DNA from: Streptomyces panaciradicis
GTDB lineage: Bacteria; Actinomycetota; Actinomycetes; Streptomycetales; Streptomycetaceae
Direction of reading: 5' to 3'
Assembly (NCBI RefSeq): GCF_023516615.1
Contig: NZ_JAMGBF010000068.1
Location: 1-64,000, forward strand
Length of the DNA: 64,000 bases
A program made the position numbers and the translations under genes. Below are positions 39,513 through 48,572 of this stretch, one piece after another (position 1 is the stretch's first letter; the number at the start of each line of letters is the position of its first letter). Under the pieces are notes generated by a model. The model saw only the letters and a program-made list of their open reading frames with translations, did no database searches and had not been told where the DNA came from.

Positions 39513-41186
39513 ATGCCACCCGCGAACCCCGCCCTCGACACCGCCTCCGACGCCGGCGCGCCGGCCGAGGCGGTCACGCCGCTGATCCGCGGGGTCGCCG
39601 TGCTGCACACCCTGACGGACGCCGGCGGCACGCTGAGCCTGAGCGCGCTGGAGCGGACGACGGGACTGGCCCGCTCCACGGTCGACCGGATCACCTCCAC
39701 GCTGGCCCGCATGGGCTACGTCCGCCTGGACGGCCGCGACGCGGTCCTCACCCCCCGCGTGATGGAACTCGGCAACGCCTACCTGTCGGCCCTGCGCCTC
39801 CCCTCGCTCCTGGCCGGACGCGCCGACGTCCTGGCCGACGAACTCGACGAGTCCGTGTCCCTGGCCGTCGCCGACCGCGACGGCATCCGCTTCATCCACC
39901 AGGCCACCCGCCGCCGCGCGATGTCCCTCAGCTTCCGCATCGGCGACCTGCTGCCGGCCGAACGCACCGCGCCGGGAGCCCTGTTCGCGACGGAGTGGCG
40001 GGAGCCGGAGTGGCGGGCGTGGCGCGCGCGGCGGGCCGCGGATCCGCGGGACAGCGGCTTCGCGACCGTACCGCCGCGGCAATCGGCCGACGCTGGAGGG
40101 GACTTCGAGGAGCGGGTGCGGGCGGCGGCCGGGAACGGCTGGTCCCTGGACGACCAGTTGATCGAACCGGGGCTGGTCGCGGTGTCCGTTCCCGTACGGG
40201 ACCCCCGTACCGGCAGGATCGCCTGCGCGGCGAACGTCGTCAGCCACACCAGCCGGCACACGGCGGCGGAGCTGCGCGAGACGCTGCTGCCGCGACTGCG
40301 GGAGGCGGTGCGGAGGATGGAGAGCGACCTGCGCACGCCGGTACGCGCCACCGCGCCTGCCCCGTCGGGCCTGGCGACGTGGACCGGCGCGTCCAAGCAG
40401 GAACTGGGCCGGGGGTTCGTCGAGTCCCTGGCGCGTGGACTGACGGTGCTGACCGCCTTCGGGGAGGGCCGGGCGGCGCTCACCCTGACGGAGGTCGCCC
40501 AGGCGACGGGGCTCGCGCGGGCGACGGCGCGGCGGGCGCTCATCACGTACGAGCACCTGGGGCTGGTCCGGGCGAGGGACCGCGTCTTCGAACTCACCCC
40601 GCGGGTCATGGGGTTGGGCTTTCCGCCGCTGTCGCGGACCTCGCTGCCCGAGATCGCGCTGCCGCACATGACCGAACTCTCCGAGCTCGTCCATGAGTCG
40701 ACGTCGCTGTCGGTGCTGTCCGGACGGGACATCCAGTACACGGCGCGAGTGGCGACGGGGCGGGTGATGAGCGTGAACATCACGGTGGGCACGCGGCTGC
40801 CGGCGTACGCGGCGTCCATGGGACGCGTGATGCTGGCGGACCTGACGGACGCGGAACGCGAGCTGGACGCCCTGACCCCGCTGAGGCCGCTGACCAGGCA
40901 CACGGTCACGGACCTGCCGACCCTGCGGCGCGTGCTGGACGAGGTCCGCGCGCAGGGGTACGCCCTGGTCGACGAGGAACTGGAGGAGGGCCTGCGGTCC
41001 ATCGCGGTACCGGTACGGGACCGCACCGGCCGGGTGGTGGCAGCCCTGAACGTGGCCATGCACGCGGCCCGGCACACGGTCGAGGAGTGCGTACGGGACA
41101 TCCTCCCCGAGCTGCGAGCGACAGCGGACCGCATCGAGGGAGACCTGCGGGTGGCGGGACGGTTCACGGGGGTCACGGTGGTGTGA
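39513..41186 (+). CDS. Tandem (fused) IclR family transcriptional regulator
   Basis: 557 residues, twice the normal IclR length of about 260. N-half: HTH SLSALERTTGLARSTVDRITSTLARMGYV (about 42-70) plus an effector domain to about 270. C-half: ARGLTVLTAFGEGRAALTLTEVAQATGLARATARRALITYEHLGLV (about 308-352) plus a PcaR-like effector domain (SVLSGRDIQYTARVATGRVMSVNITVGTRLPAYAASMGRVMLA). There is no stop or frameshift between halves. IclR proteins of the PcaR type control aromatic catabolism; two DNA-binding heads in one chain is unusual. Confidence 0.92.
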   Translation: MPPANPALDTASDAGAPAEAVTPLIRGVAVLHTLTDAGGTLSLSALERTTGLARSTVDRITSTLARMGYVRLDGRDAVLTPRVMELGNAYLSALRLPSLLAGRADVLADELDESVSLAVADRDGIRFIHQATRRRAMSLSFRIGDLLPAERTAPGALFATEWREPEWRAWRARRAADPRDSGFATVPPRQSADAGGDFEERVRAAAGNGWSLDDQLIEPGLVAVSVPVRDPRTGRIACAANVVSHTSRHTAAELRETLLPRLREAVRRMESDLRTPVRATAPAPSGLATWTGASKQELGRGFVESLARGLTVLTAFGEGRAALTLTEVAQATGLARATARRALITYEHLGLVRARDRVFELTPRVMGLGFPPLSRTSLPEIALPHMTELSELVHESTSLSVLSGRDIQYTARVATGRVMSVNITVGTRLPAYAASMGRVMLADLTDAERELDALTPLRPLTRHTVTDLPTLRRVLDEVRAQGYALVDEELEEGLRSIAVPVRDRTGRVVAALNVAMHAARHTVEECVRDILPELRATADRIEGDLRVAGRFTGVTVV

Positions 41187-41287
41187 CGGGGTGGCGGCGA
41201 CGTGACCGCCCCCGGGGGACAAGATCCGAGCGGCCCCCGGAACAGATCCGGTACGCTGACGCCTGTGGCCTTCACGGCCACGACCAC

Positions 41288-41360
41288 GCCTTCGTAGCTC
41301 AGGGGATAGAGCACCGCTCTCCTAAAGCGGGTGTCGCAGGTTCGAATCCTGCCGGGGGCA
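41288..41360 (+). tRNA. tRNA-Arg (anticodon CCU)
   Basis: 73 bases. Acceptor stem GCCTTCG/CGGGGGC (with G-T pairs), D-arm AGCTCAGGGGATAGAGCA, anticodon stem-loop CCGCT-CTCCTAA-AGCGG with anticodon CCT, T-arm GCAGG-TTCGAAT-CCTGC, discriminator A. CCA is not encoded. Parts of its 3' half recur at 46.7 and 48.5 kb. Confidence 0.97.
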
Positions 41361-41367
41361 CAGTCAG

Positions 41368-41408
41368 AAGGGCCAGCTCAGGAGGGGTTTCCTCCAGGGC
41401 TGGCCCTT
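41368..41408. terminator. Terminator between tRNA-Arg and the subtilase gene
   Basis: Stem AAGGGCCAGC/GCTGGCCCTT with a second inner stem CAGGAGG/CCTCCAG and loop GGTTT. It can end the tRNA transcript (plus) and the subtilase operon (minus, stop 25 bp away). Confidence 0.8.
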
Positions 41409-41432
41409 GGCCGTTTCACCCGCTGGACCACG

Positions 41433-44400
41433 TCAGGTCAGGAGGTATGCCTTCAGGATCGTCACCGTGTAGGTGTTGCCGGTGGTGTCGGTCAGGGTGG
41501 ATTTGAAGGAGACCGAGCGGGCGTTTTCCGGGTGGGTCAGGGTGAGGGTCCTTTTGCCGTGGGTGGTGGTCACCGGGGCGGGGGACCATGTCTTGCCGGC
41601 GTCGTAGGAGACCTTCACCGTCAGGGATTTCAGGTGGGTGGCCGCCGGGCCCTGGAGGGAGAGGGGGATCGTGGTGCGGCGGCCTGCGGGGGCCGTGCCG
41701 GCCAGGGTCAGCTTCGGGTGGAAGCGGACAGTGGAGAGGGGCAGCGCGCCGGAGTCGGACGGGCTGGACGTGAAGGTCCAGGCCGCTGTCAGGCGGCTCG
41801 TGGTCGTGGCCACGCCTGGCGGGCGGGTCAGGGTCGTTCGGATCGTGTAGCGGGCCGGGGCGGACGGGAGCTTCTCCACGGTCTGGCAGAGGTCGCCGTC
41901 GTTGTCGAGCAGGGTGCTGCCGTCCGCGGTGACCGTGGTGTGGCGTTTCGCGGTGGAGAAGGCGGGGTGTCCGCTCCCGTCGGCGAGGTCGGGGACGCAC
42001 AGCTCCAGGGTGTCGCCGTCGCGCCGTGCGCCGTACGCGCCGCCGGTGATCGGGCTGAAGACACCGATGTTGTACGTGGCCGCGTAGGTCCGGCCCGCCC
42101 GGTACGACCTCGCGCTCTCCGTGCCGTAGAAGACGTCGTCGTCGTCCCCGGAGGCGTTTCGCTGGCCCAGGTTGGCCGTCCACTTGAAGCCCTTGGGCGT
42201 GGTGACGTAGATCTTCGCGGTCGTCGGCAGCGGGAAGGGGTCGCTCACCGTGCCCAGCGACAGGGTGGGGCTGCTCCACAGGACGTTGACGATGCCCTTG
42301 CGGTGGGCGGCGGACGAGCCGAAGTTCCGCTTCAGCAGGGCCAGTTCGTTCATGCGCGTGGTGTGCCGATAGCCGGTGGGGAAGCGGTCGGGCAGGTTGT
42401 GGAGCAGGTGGTAGGTGGTGCTGCCCTTCTGCCACAGGCCGCCGAGCTGCGTGCTGAGCCTCCCGGCCGGGGCGTTCGGTCCCAGGGTCGCGGTGCGCAG
42501 GTTCTTGAACGTCCCCCAGAACAGGGTGCTGTTGTGCGCTGCGCTTCCCCTGTCCCCGGTGCCGACGGCGACGTTGAGCTGGCCGTCGGACATCTTCGCG
42601 CCCTGCGGCGCGGTGATCCGGACCGGCTTCGCCTTGCGCGCGTCGAAGACGACCGTGGTGTCCCCGGTGAGGGAGAGCCGGGGCCGGACCAGCGCGGAGG
42701 TGCCCTCGGCGTCGTCCATCACGGTGTCCACGACGTAGTCGCCGCGCGGGACCCGCACCCGGTACACGCCCTTGGAGATCTGCTCGGAGTCCTCGAGGTT
42801 CGTGGTCCAGTACGTGCCCGAGTACGCGAGGATCTCGGTCAGCGGAGCGCTCATGGGCTTGCCGCCGCGGTCGAGGAACTTCAGGGTGAGGTCGTATGCC
42901 TCAGCCTCGCGTACGACGCCGAAGGCGGTCCGTACGGCCGTGGGGTCGGCGGCCGCGGGGTCGGCGCCGTTCCGCGCGGTGGCGACCAGCGTGCCCGAGT
43001 AGGTGCCGTCCGCCGCCTCGACGCGGGTGTCGGCGGTGAGGTCGACGCCGGCGGTGCCGCCCGCCGGGACGGTGAGCTGAGTGGTGCTCAGCGTGAACAT
43101 GCCTTCGGGGGCCGTGCTGCCTCCGGGGCCGGTCGCGCCGGCCGTCAGGTCCAGGGTGACGGGGCGGTCGCCGTCGTTGCGGTAGGTGATGTGCCGGGTG
43201 ACCGGCCGGTCGTCGGTGTGCGGCCACAGTTGCTTGCCGAAGGACACGGAGGTCTGTTCGCTCGCCACCGCCCCCTGAAGTGCCCGGGACACGTCGAGCC
43301 GGCCCGTCCCCTGCTGGAAGACGGTCGCGCCGGCAGTCGGGGTGGTGGACGCGGTGAGCGCCTGCTTGATCCGCGCGCCGGTCCAGTCGGGGTGCCGCTG
43401 GGCGAGGATCGCGGCCGCCCCCGCGGCATGCGGCGTCGCCATCGACGTACCGGACATGGAGACATAGCCGTCGGCGGCCGGGTCGCCCATGTGGCCGTGC
43501 GCCGCCCTCGCCGAGACGATGTCCACGCCCGGCGCCGTGAGGTCCGGTTTCAGCGCGTTGTCGGTGGTCGGGCCGGTGCTGGAGAAGTCGGCGAGCCGGT
43601 CCTCGCCGTCGACGGCGCCCACGGTGAGCGCCGATTCCGCGGCCCCCGGGGAGTCGACGGTTCCCGCGTCGGGGCCCTCGTTGCCGGCCGCGGCGACGGT
43701 GAGCATGCCGCTGCTCTTCGAGAGGGCGTTCACCGCCGCCTCGACCGGGTCGTCCCCCGGGGTGTCCTCCTGGCCCAGGCTGAGGTTGGCCACCTTGGCG
43801 CCCTGTCCGGCGGCCCACTCCAGGCCGGCGATGACGCTGGAGTCGCTGCCCTCGCCGTTGTCGTCCAGCACCTTGGCGTTGAGGAGCTCGGCACCGGGCG
43901 CGACGCCCTTGTACCGGCCGTCGGACCGTGCGCCGGAGCCCGCCAGTGTCGCGGCCACATGGGTGCCGTGGCCGGCCATGTCGTCGGTGCTGCCGGTGGT
44001 GGTGAAGTTCTTCGACGCCTTCACCGCCGAGACGAGGTCCGGGTGTGTGGTGTCGATGCCGGTGTCCAGGACGGCGACCTTGACGCCCTTGCCGTCGTAT
44101 CCGGCCGCCCAGGCGGCCGGGGCGCCGATCTGCGCGACGCCGCCGCCCGCCTCCCCGGCCTTCGCACCGTCTTCGTCCGCCGGCGCCTTGAACCGGCCGT
44201 CCAGCCAGACCCTCGCGACTCCCTTCTCCTCGGTGAGGGCCTGCCACATGTCGTCGGCCCCGGCCTTGGGGACGGTGATCGCGGCGCCCGCCACACTGGG
44301 CAGTTCCCGGCGCACGGTGGCGTCCGCGTCCGCGACCAGTGACTTCTGGGTGCTCCGGCGCTGGGCGGACGTGCCCTCGTACGACACGATCAGCGGGAGC

Positions 44401-44801
44401 GTGCCGCGCCGGGTGTCGTCGTAGCCGGCGCGTATCAGGCCGCTGACGTCGAACAGCCGCATGTCCAGGACGCCTTGGCCGATCAGGGCGGCGGCGTCGG
44501 CGGGTACGACGTACTGATCGCCGCCGACGCCGCGCACGGACACCGGGACGTGCTCACGGCCCGGTGCCCGCCGTACGCCCGTCACCCGGCCCCGGGCGTC
44601 CAGCCGGACCCGGTCGCCGGTGAGGAGGGTGACGTACCGGCCTGCTGCGGAGGCGGAGGCGGAGCCGGCGGGCGCCGCGACGGTGGCGGTGTCCTGCGTC
44701 CGTACGCCGAGGCCGGAGCCCGTGGCCGCCACCGAGACGCCCGTCATCAGCCCCGCCACCAGCAGGGCGGCCAGCGAGGCGCTTGCGGTTCTGTCGCGCA
44801 T
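41433..44801 (-). CDS. Secreted S8 family serine protease (subtilase)
   Basis: 1122 residues. Signal peptide 1-27 and an I9-like prodomain region up to about 220. Catalytic triad: Asp246 (AVLDTGID), His278 (GHGTHVA), Ser453 (GTSMATPHAAG), with oxyanion Asn374 (AAAGNEG). The roughly 600-residue C-terminal part is beta-rich (DLTAGATGPGG..., carrier-like repeats) and resembles large extracellular Streptomyces subtilases. It directly follows the CU044_5270 gene (TGA adjacent to ATG), so it is the last gene of the ECF sigma operon. Confidence 0.94.
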   Translation of the reverse strand: MRDRTASASLAALLVAGLMTGVSVAATGSGLGVRTQDTATVAAPAGSASASAAGRYVTLLTGDRVRLDARGRVTGVRRAPGREHVPVSVRGVGGDQYVVPADAAALIGQGVLDMRLFDVSGLIRAGYDDTRRGTLPLIVSYEGTSAQRRSTQKSLVADADATVRRELPSVAGAAITVPKAGADDMWQALTEEKGVARVWLDGRFKAPADEDGAKAGEAGGGVAQIGAPAAWAAGYDGKGVKVAVLDTGIDTTHPDLVSAVKASKNFTTTGSTDDMAGHGTHVAATLAGSGARSDGRYKGVAPGAELLNAKVLDDNGEGSDSSVIAGLEWAAGQGAKVANLSLGQEDTPGDDPVEAAVNALSKSSGMLTVAAAGNEGPDAGTVDSPGAAESALTVGAVDGEDRLADFSSTGPTTDNALKPDLTAPGVDIVSARAAHGHMGDPAADGYVSMSGTSMATPHAAGAAAILAQRHPDWTGARIKQALTASTTPTAGATVFQQGTGRLDVSRALQGAVASEQTSVSFGKQLWPHTDDRPVTRHITYRNDGDRPVTLDLTAGATGPGGSTAPEGMFTLSTTQLTVPAGGTAGVDLTADTRVEAADGTYSGTLVATARNGADPAAADPTAVRTAFGVVREAEAYDLTLKFLDRGGKPMSAPLTEILAYSGTYWTTNLEDSEQISKGVYRVRVPRGDYVVDTVMDDAEGTSALVRPRLSLTGDTTVVFDARKAKPVRITAPQGAKMSDGQLNVAVGTGDRGSAAHNSTLFWGTFKNLRTATLGPNAPAGRLSTQLGGLWQKGSTTYHLLHNLPDRFPTGYRHTTRMNELALLKRNFGSSAAHRKGIVNVLWSSPTLSLGTVSDPFPLPTTAKIYVTTPKGFKWTANLGQRNASGDDDDVFYGTESARSYRAGRTYAATYNIGVFSPITGGAYGARRDGDTLELCVPDLADGSGHPAFSTAKRHTTVTADGSTLLDNDGDLCQTVEKLPSAPARYTIRTTLTRPPGVATTTSRLTAAWTFTSSPSDSGALPLSTVRFHPKLTLAGTAPAGRRTTIPLSLQGPAATHLKSLTVKVSYDAGKTWSPAPVTTTHGKRTLTLTHPENARSVSFKSTLTDTTGNTYTVTILKAYLLT

Positions 44802-45887
44802 TCAGCTCACCTGCCCGGGGAGCTGCTTGTTGGCGTCGACGACCGCGCGCTCGGTGATCGCGCTGGTGTGCGTGACGGTACCGACCTTGAGGGGATTGTC
44901 CGCCGTGGCCTTGACCACCACGATGCGCTCGCCGAGGAACCGCAGGGTCTTCTTGTCGAAGATCCACTCGATGCGCTCGCCGTTGCCGGAGTCCTCCCGC
45001 GCGATCGCGACCCCGTGCCGGCCCGTGGCGTCGACCGCGTCGTCCACCGAGACGACTCCGGGGATCTTGGCCGCGGCCTTGTAGAGGGCGGCGCCGACCT
45101 CGGCGGGCGGGTAGCTCTCGAACAGCAGATCGCCGATCGCGACGAAGGCCGCCTGGTCGCGCGGGACTTCGGGGTCCCGGACGGCGTCCGACTCGCGGTA
45201 GATCCGCTGCAGCAGCGCGTCGGGGTCGGTCGGCAGCGCGGCCAGGGCGTTGTAGGCGCCGCTGAACGGGGTGTCGCCCTTCAGGGTGATGCCCTTGTCG
45301 CTGGTCTGACCGTCCTCGATCAGCCAGCCGTCCCTGCCGTCGAGGGAGTTCCAGACCTGGCGGGAGTGCAGCTCGTCGCTGACCGCCTCGCTCTTGTCGC
45401 CGACGGTCTTGATGTAGCTGTCGGCCACCTTCGAGGCGATGTAGATGTACTGGCCCTTGCGCGGGGTGGGCTCGGAGGTGTCGGCGGCGGCCAGGGAGAT
45501 GCGTTCGAGGAGCTGGGGGGCGCCCTTGGCGTCGGCGACGCCGATCTGGGTGGTCAGGGCGGGGCCGGTGGCCAGGGTGGTCTTGCCGTCGTCCGGCCCG
45601 CCGCCGGTGAGGGCGAGACCGCCGACGACCGCGCCGGCCAGGGCGAAGGCTGCGGCGGGCAGGAGGATCGCACGGCGCAGGAACGGGTTGGAGCGCTTCA
45701 CGGGCGCGACCGGAGAGGTGGCGGGCGTACGGGAGGAGGTGCGGAGGTCTTCGTGGATCCGGGCCATCATCTGCTCCTTGTGGAACTGGTGGCGGCCCGC
45801 CGGCAGATCCCGCTCGGCGGAGGGCAGCAGACTCTGCGTCTCCGTCCACTCGGCCGGGTGGGGCCGGTGGGAGGGGCTGGCGTTCAT
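44802..45887 (-). CDS. CU044_5270 family membrane protein, probable partner of the ECF sigma factor
   Basis: 361 residues: cytoplasmic N-part of about 68 residues (QFHKEQMMARIHEDLRTSS), one transmembrane helix (about 72-93, AILLPAAAFALAGAVVGGLAL), then an extracytoplasmic domain (YIYIASKVADSY, VWNSLDGRDGWLIEDG, AITERAVVDANKQLPG). Families of this type occur next to ECF sigma genes and have the layout of an anti-sigma factor, but direct evidence is lacking. Start ATG overlaps the sigma stop by 4 bp (ATGA). Confidence 0.85.
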   Translation of the reverse strand: MNASPSHRPHPAEWTETQSLLPSAERDLPAGRHQFHKEQMMARIHEDLRTSSRTPATSPVAPVKRSNPFLRRAILLPAAAFALAGAVVGGLALTGGGPDDGKTTLATGPALTTQIGVADAKGAPQLLERISLAAADTSEPTPRKGQYIYIASKVADSYIKTVGDKSEAVSDELHSRQVWNSLDGRDGWLIEDGQTSDKGITLKGDTPFSGAYNALAALPTDPDALLQRIYRESDAVRDPEVPRDQAAFVAIGDLLFESYPPAEVGAALYKAAAKIPGVVSVDDAVDATGRHGVAIAREDSGNGERIEWIFDKKTLRFLGERIVVVKATADNPLKVGTVTHTSAITERAVVDANKQLPGQVS

Positions 45888-46528
45888 CGGTTTCCTTCCT
45901 GTGCGGACCGGACCGCGTATCCGCGATCACCTGTTGTCTGCCGGTTCGTGCGGGTGGGTTCCCGTTTTTCTCCGAGCAGTTGTGCGTCGGTGAGCTTGCG
46001 CAGCTTGGAGCGGGCGCGGGAGAGGCGGGAGCGGACGGTGCCGACCGGGATGCCCAGGGCGCGGGCCGCCTCGGCGTACTCCATCCCCTCGAACAGGCAC
46101 AGCGTCAGGACCTCGCGCTCGGGGCGCTTGAGCAGACTCAGGGCGGCCAGCGTGGCGTTGATCCGCCGCCGGTCGTCCAGACGTCCGGCGGTCTCCTCGG
46201 CGTGGTCCTCGACCCGTTCTTCGGCGGCGTGCGCGGCGGCCGCGGCGCTCGCCGCGTTGCGGTAGCGGCGGTTGCTGCGGTGGTGGGAGCGGGCGACGTT
46301 GGTGGCGATGCCCAGCAGCCACGGCCGCAGCGAGCCGCCCTCGGCCTCGACCGAGGCCCGGCGCCGCCACGCCTCCATGAAGGTCGTCGACATCACGTCC
46401 TCGGCCAGCGACCAGTCGGCGGTCAGCCGGAAGGCGTGGTTGTACACCGCGCGGGCGCACGCGTCGAAGAGTTCCGCGAAGGCGTCCGGATCTCCGTTTC
46501 GCACCCGGGTTCGCATATCTGTGGTCAC
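45884..46528 (-). CDS. ECF-type RNA polymerase sigma factor
   Basis: 214 residues from GTG 46526-46528 (VTTDMRTRVRNGDP); an inner ATG at 46514-46516 is also possible. Region 2: DAFAELFDACARAVYNHAFRLTADWSLAEDVMSTTFMEAWRRR; SLRPWLLGIATNVARSHHRSNRRYRN; region 4: LKRPEREVLTLCLFEGMEYAEAARALGIPVGTVRSRLSRARSKL. First gene of the three-gene unit sigma / CU044_5270 / subtilase. No promoter of its own class was identified. Confidence 0.92.
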   Translation of the reverse strand: MTTDMRTRVRNGDPDAFAELFDACARAVYNHAFRLTADWSLAEDVMSTTFMEAWRRRASVEAEGGSLRPWLLGIATNVARSHHRSNRRYRNAASAAAAAHAAEERVEDHAEETAGRLDDRRRINATLAALSLLKRPEREVLTLCLFEGMEYAEAARALGIPVGTVRSRLSRARSKLRKLTDAQLLGEKREPTRTNRQTTGDRGYAVRSAQEGNR

Positions 46529-46696
46529 GTCTTCAACTGACGTACGGTGCGGGTGAGTTCCCGTGAGACACGTCACAGCCGTCGCACAGGTCACCGGGGC
46601 GGGGACCGCACGGGGACTCGGTGCGGGACCCGGTCCGGGGATACGCAGGCTGGTCGAGAACTGTGGGAGGTGTCGAGGCCGAACGCTGGCGCGGAA

Positions 46697-46732
46697 CTCC
46701 TAAAAGCAGGTGTCGCAGGTTCGAATCCTGCG
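46697..46732 (+). repeat. Displaced tRNA-Arg 3'-half fragment (attachment-site-like)
   Basis: CTCCTAAAAGCAGG followed by 23 bases (46709-46731) identical to tRNA-Arg positions 41330-41352 (variable region and whole T-arm). The 5' half and acceptor stem are missing, so it is not a functional tRNA. It is in the same orientation as the intact tRNA. Confidence 0.85.
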
Positions 46733-46777
46733 GCATCTGCTTCTGACCACGTCCTGCCGCATCTGCTTCTGACCACG
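46727..46777. repeat. 26-bp tandem duplication at the tRNA fragment
   Basis: CCTGC[G/C]GCATCTGCTTCTGACCACG is repeated with a 26-bp period (46727-46751 and 46753-46777), one base different. The remainder of the 46529-46924 gap has no gene I can support. Confidence 0.75.
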
Positions 46778-46924
46778 ACGGCGCGGTGCGCATGGGGCGG
46801 ACCGGCGAGGAATCCGTAGGACTCTCAGCGCCTTAGCTGGGCCTTTGGCTGGAAACGGCGCATCGGCGTCCGGCGTCGGGCAGGCTTCCAGGTGCACTGG
46901 GTCGACCGAGGAGACCGACAGGAC

Positions 46925-47461
46925 ATGGAAGAAATACCGCCCCTCCAGCCCGCCGAGGACGGTGCCACCGTGGGGCTGTTCTGGGTCTCGGCGGACGGCG
47001 TCTCCGTGGGAGCCCCGGCTACGGCACCGGCCCCCAACGTGGTGTTGACGGCGGAGGGGCCCCAAGTCACCGGTCCGCACCCGCGGCAGTGGGCTTGGGC
47101 CGACCTCTTAGGGCTGGAGATCACCGAAGTCCCGGCCCGTTCCGCTCCGCAACGGTGGGCGACCCACGCCGCGAGCTTCGTCGCAGCGGCTCTGGACGCC
47201 TGGGTGCCGAGCAGCCCCACCGAGATGACCGTCTCCGTCGTCGCGTCCGACGGCACCTACCGGACGCCGGCCTACTCCAGCGCCGCCGTCGCCTACTCCC
47301 CGCGCGAAGTCGCTCTGTCCCGCCGGTTGATCAGCCATTTCATCCAGGGCACCGCGACGCCGGCCGTCATGACGGAGTGGTGGGTAAAGACCCGGCCGAC
47401 CAAGATCCTCCGTTCACGCGAGCGGGAAGCCGTGCTCGAACTCTGGCTCGCACGCGCCTGA
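46925..47461 (+). CDS. Hypothetical protein with a TTA codon, in the tRNA-bracketed segment
   Basis: 178 residues from ATG 46925: EEIPPLQPAEDGATVGLFWVSADGVSVGAP..., ending HFIQGTATPAVMTEWWVKTRPTKILRSREREAVLELWLARA. No signal peptide, membrane segment or motif recognised. Codon 62 (47108-47110) is TTA, so expression may need bldA. Third-position G/C is lower than in neighbours. It lies between two tRNA-Arg fragments, suggesting acquired DNA. Confidence 0.6.
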   Translation: MEEIPPLQPAEDGATVGLFWVSADGVSVGAPATAPAPNVVLTAEGPQVTGPHPRQWAWADLLGLEITEVPARSAPQRWATHAASFVAAALDAWVPSSPTEMTVSVVASDGTYRTPAYSSAAVAYSPREVALSRRLISHFIQGTATPAVMTEWWVKTRPTKILRSREREAVLELWLARA

Positions 47462-47599
47462 CTGTTCCTTCGGGGCCCCATCGGTGGATGCGGGGCCCGC
47501 CGCTCGACTCGTCCATCGCCTGGTGGCCACCCACCGGCACCGCATGCCTTCGGGCACGGCAGCGTGCGCGCTGCCCCGGACGCACGACGGAAGACCGAC

Positions 47600-48436
47600 A
47601 TGATCCGCGTTCCCACCTGCGTACTCAGCAGCTTCGAACCGCCTCAGGTACGCGACGGCCACAGCCTGGACCTGTTCGTGCAGATCGGGTCCCTGGCCAA
47701 AACGCTCACCGCGACCGTCCTGACCGCTTTGGCCGGCCGCGGCGACCTGGACCTCGACGACCCGCTGGAGTCGTTCCTGCCCGCACCCACGGGCACCGGC
47801 ATCACTCTGCGCCACCTCGCCGAGCACACCTCGGGCCTGCCACGGCTGCCCCCCGGGATCAACGGCCGCGACCCCTACGCGGCCTTCGACGCCCAGGCCC
47901 TGGAGACGGTCGTACGGCGCCTGGACAGCCTGGTCACGGCTCCCCCGGGCACCCACGAGGAGTACTCCAACCTCGGATACGCCCTGCTGGGCGCCGCCCT
48001 GGTCGCGGCCACCCGCACGCCGTACGAGGAACTCCTGCACCGGCATGTCCTCGACCCGCTCGGAGTCACCGACGTCGCCGCTGATCCGCCGCCCGGCAGA
48101 CGGCTGTGCCGCCGGGGGCTCTTCGGGCGACCGCAGCGTCCCTGGACCATGAACGGCGCGATCCTGCCCGCCGGCGGTCTGTGGGCCACCCCCGAAGCGA
48201 CCGCCCGTCTCGTCACCGGCCTGCTCGTCGACCGCAGGCTCGGCGAGCCGGCCCCGGCCTGGCAGCAGGCGGGACCCCTGGTGTGGCACAACGGCGCAAC
48301 GGGCAGCGCCTCGGTCTTCGCCGGCGCCGTGCCGCAGGGCTGGATCGTCGTCCATCGCCTGTCCGGCCGGAGCGCCACGACGGATCGGCTGGCCCTGGAC
48401 ATGCTCAGACGTTTCGTCGACGCCCCGTCCCAGTGA
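47600..48436 (+). CDS. Serine hydrolase, beta-lactamase class C family (short form)
   Basis: 278 residues from ATG 47600, preceded by GGAAG. Active-site motifs: Ser31-x-x-Lys34 in QIGSLAKTLTA, YSN in HEEYSNLGYALLGAAL, and HNG in LVWHNGATGSASVF replacing KTG. HTSGLPRLPPG is typical of the family. The usual 50-70 residues ahead of SxxK are mostly absent, so the protein may be truncated at the N-terminus or extend to the ATG at 47564. No signal peptide. Confidence 0.8.
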   Translation: MIRVPTCVLSSFEPPQVRDGHSLDLFVQIGSLAKTLTATVLTALAGRGDLDLDDPLESFLPAPTGTGITLRHLAEHTSGLPRLPPGINGRDPYAAFDAQALETVVRRLDSLVTAPPGTHEEYSNLGYALLGAALVAATRTPYEELLHRHVLDPLGVTDVAADPPPGRRLCRRGLFGRPQRPWTMNGAILPAGGLWATPEATARLVTGLLVDRRLGEPAPAWQQAGPLVWHNGATGSASVFAGAVPQGWIVVHRLSGRSATTDRLALDMLRRFVDAPSQ

Positions 48437-48458
48437 AGGAGCGGTTGTACTGCGGGGG

Positions 48459-48478
48459 AAGCGGGTGTCGCAGGTTCG
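48459..48478 (+). repeat. Second displaced tRNA-Arg fragment
   Basis: Twenty bases identical to tRNA-Arg 41325-41344 (anticodon-stem end, variable region, start of T-arm), then unrelated sequence. Same orientation as the tRNA. Confidence 0.75.
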
Positions 48479-48572
48479 GCGGCAGTCGCCTCTCCGTAAT
48501 GGCGAACCGGCCGGGAGGGCGGTGTTCGGGTGGAGGGTGTTTGGTGTTGGCTCGAGCGGCAACGCGGAGTTC

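Noticed and set aside
46697..46732. A second functional tRNA gene
   Set aside because: No 5' half, D-arm or acceptor partner can be formed; only the anticodon-loop to T-arm part is present.
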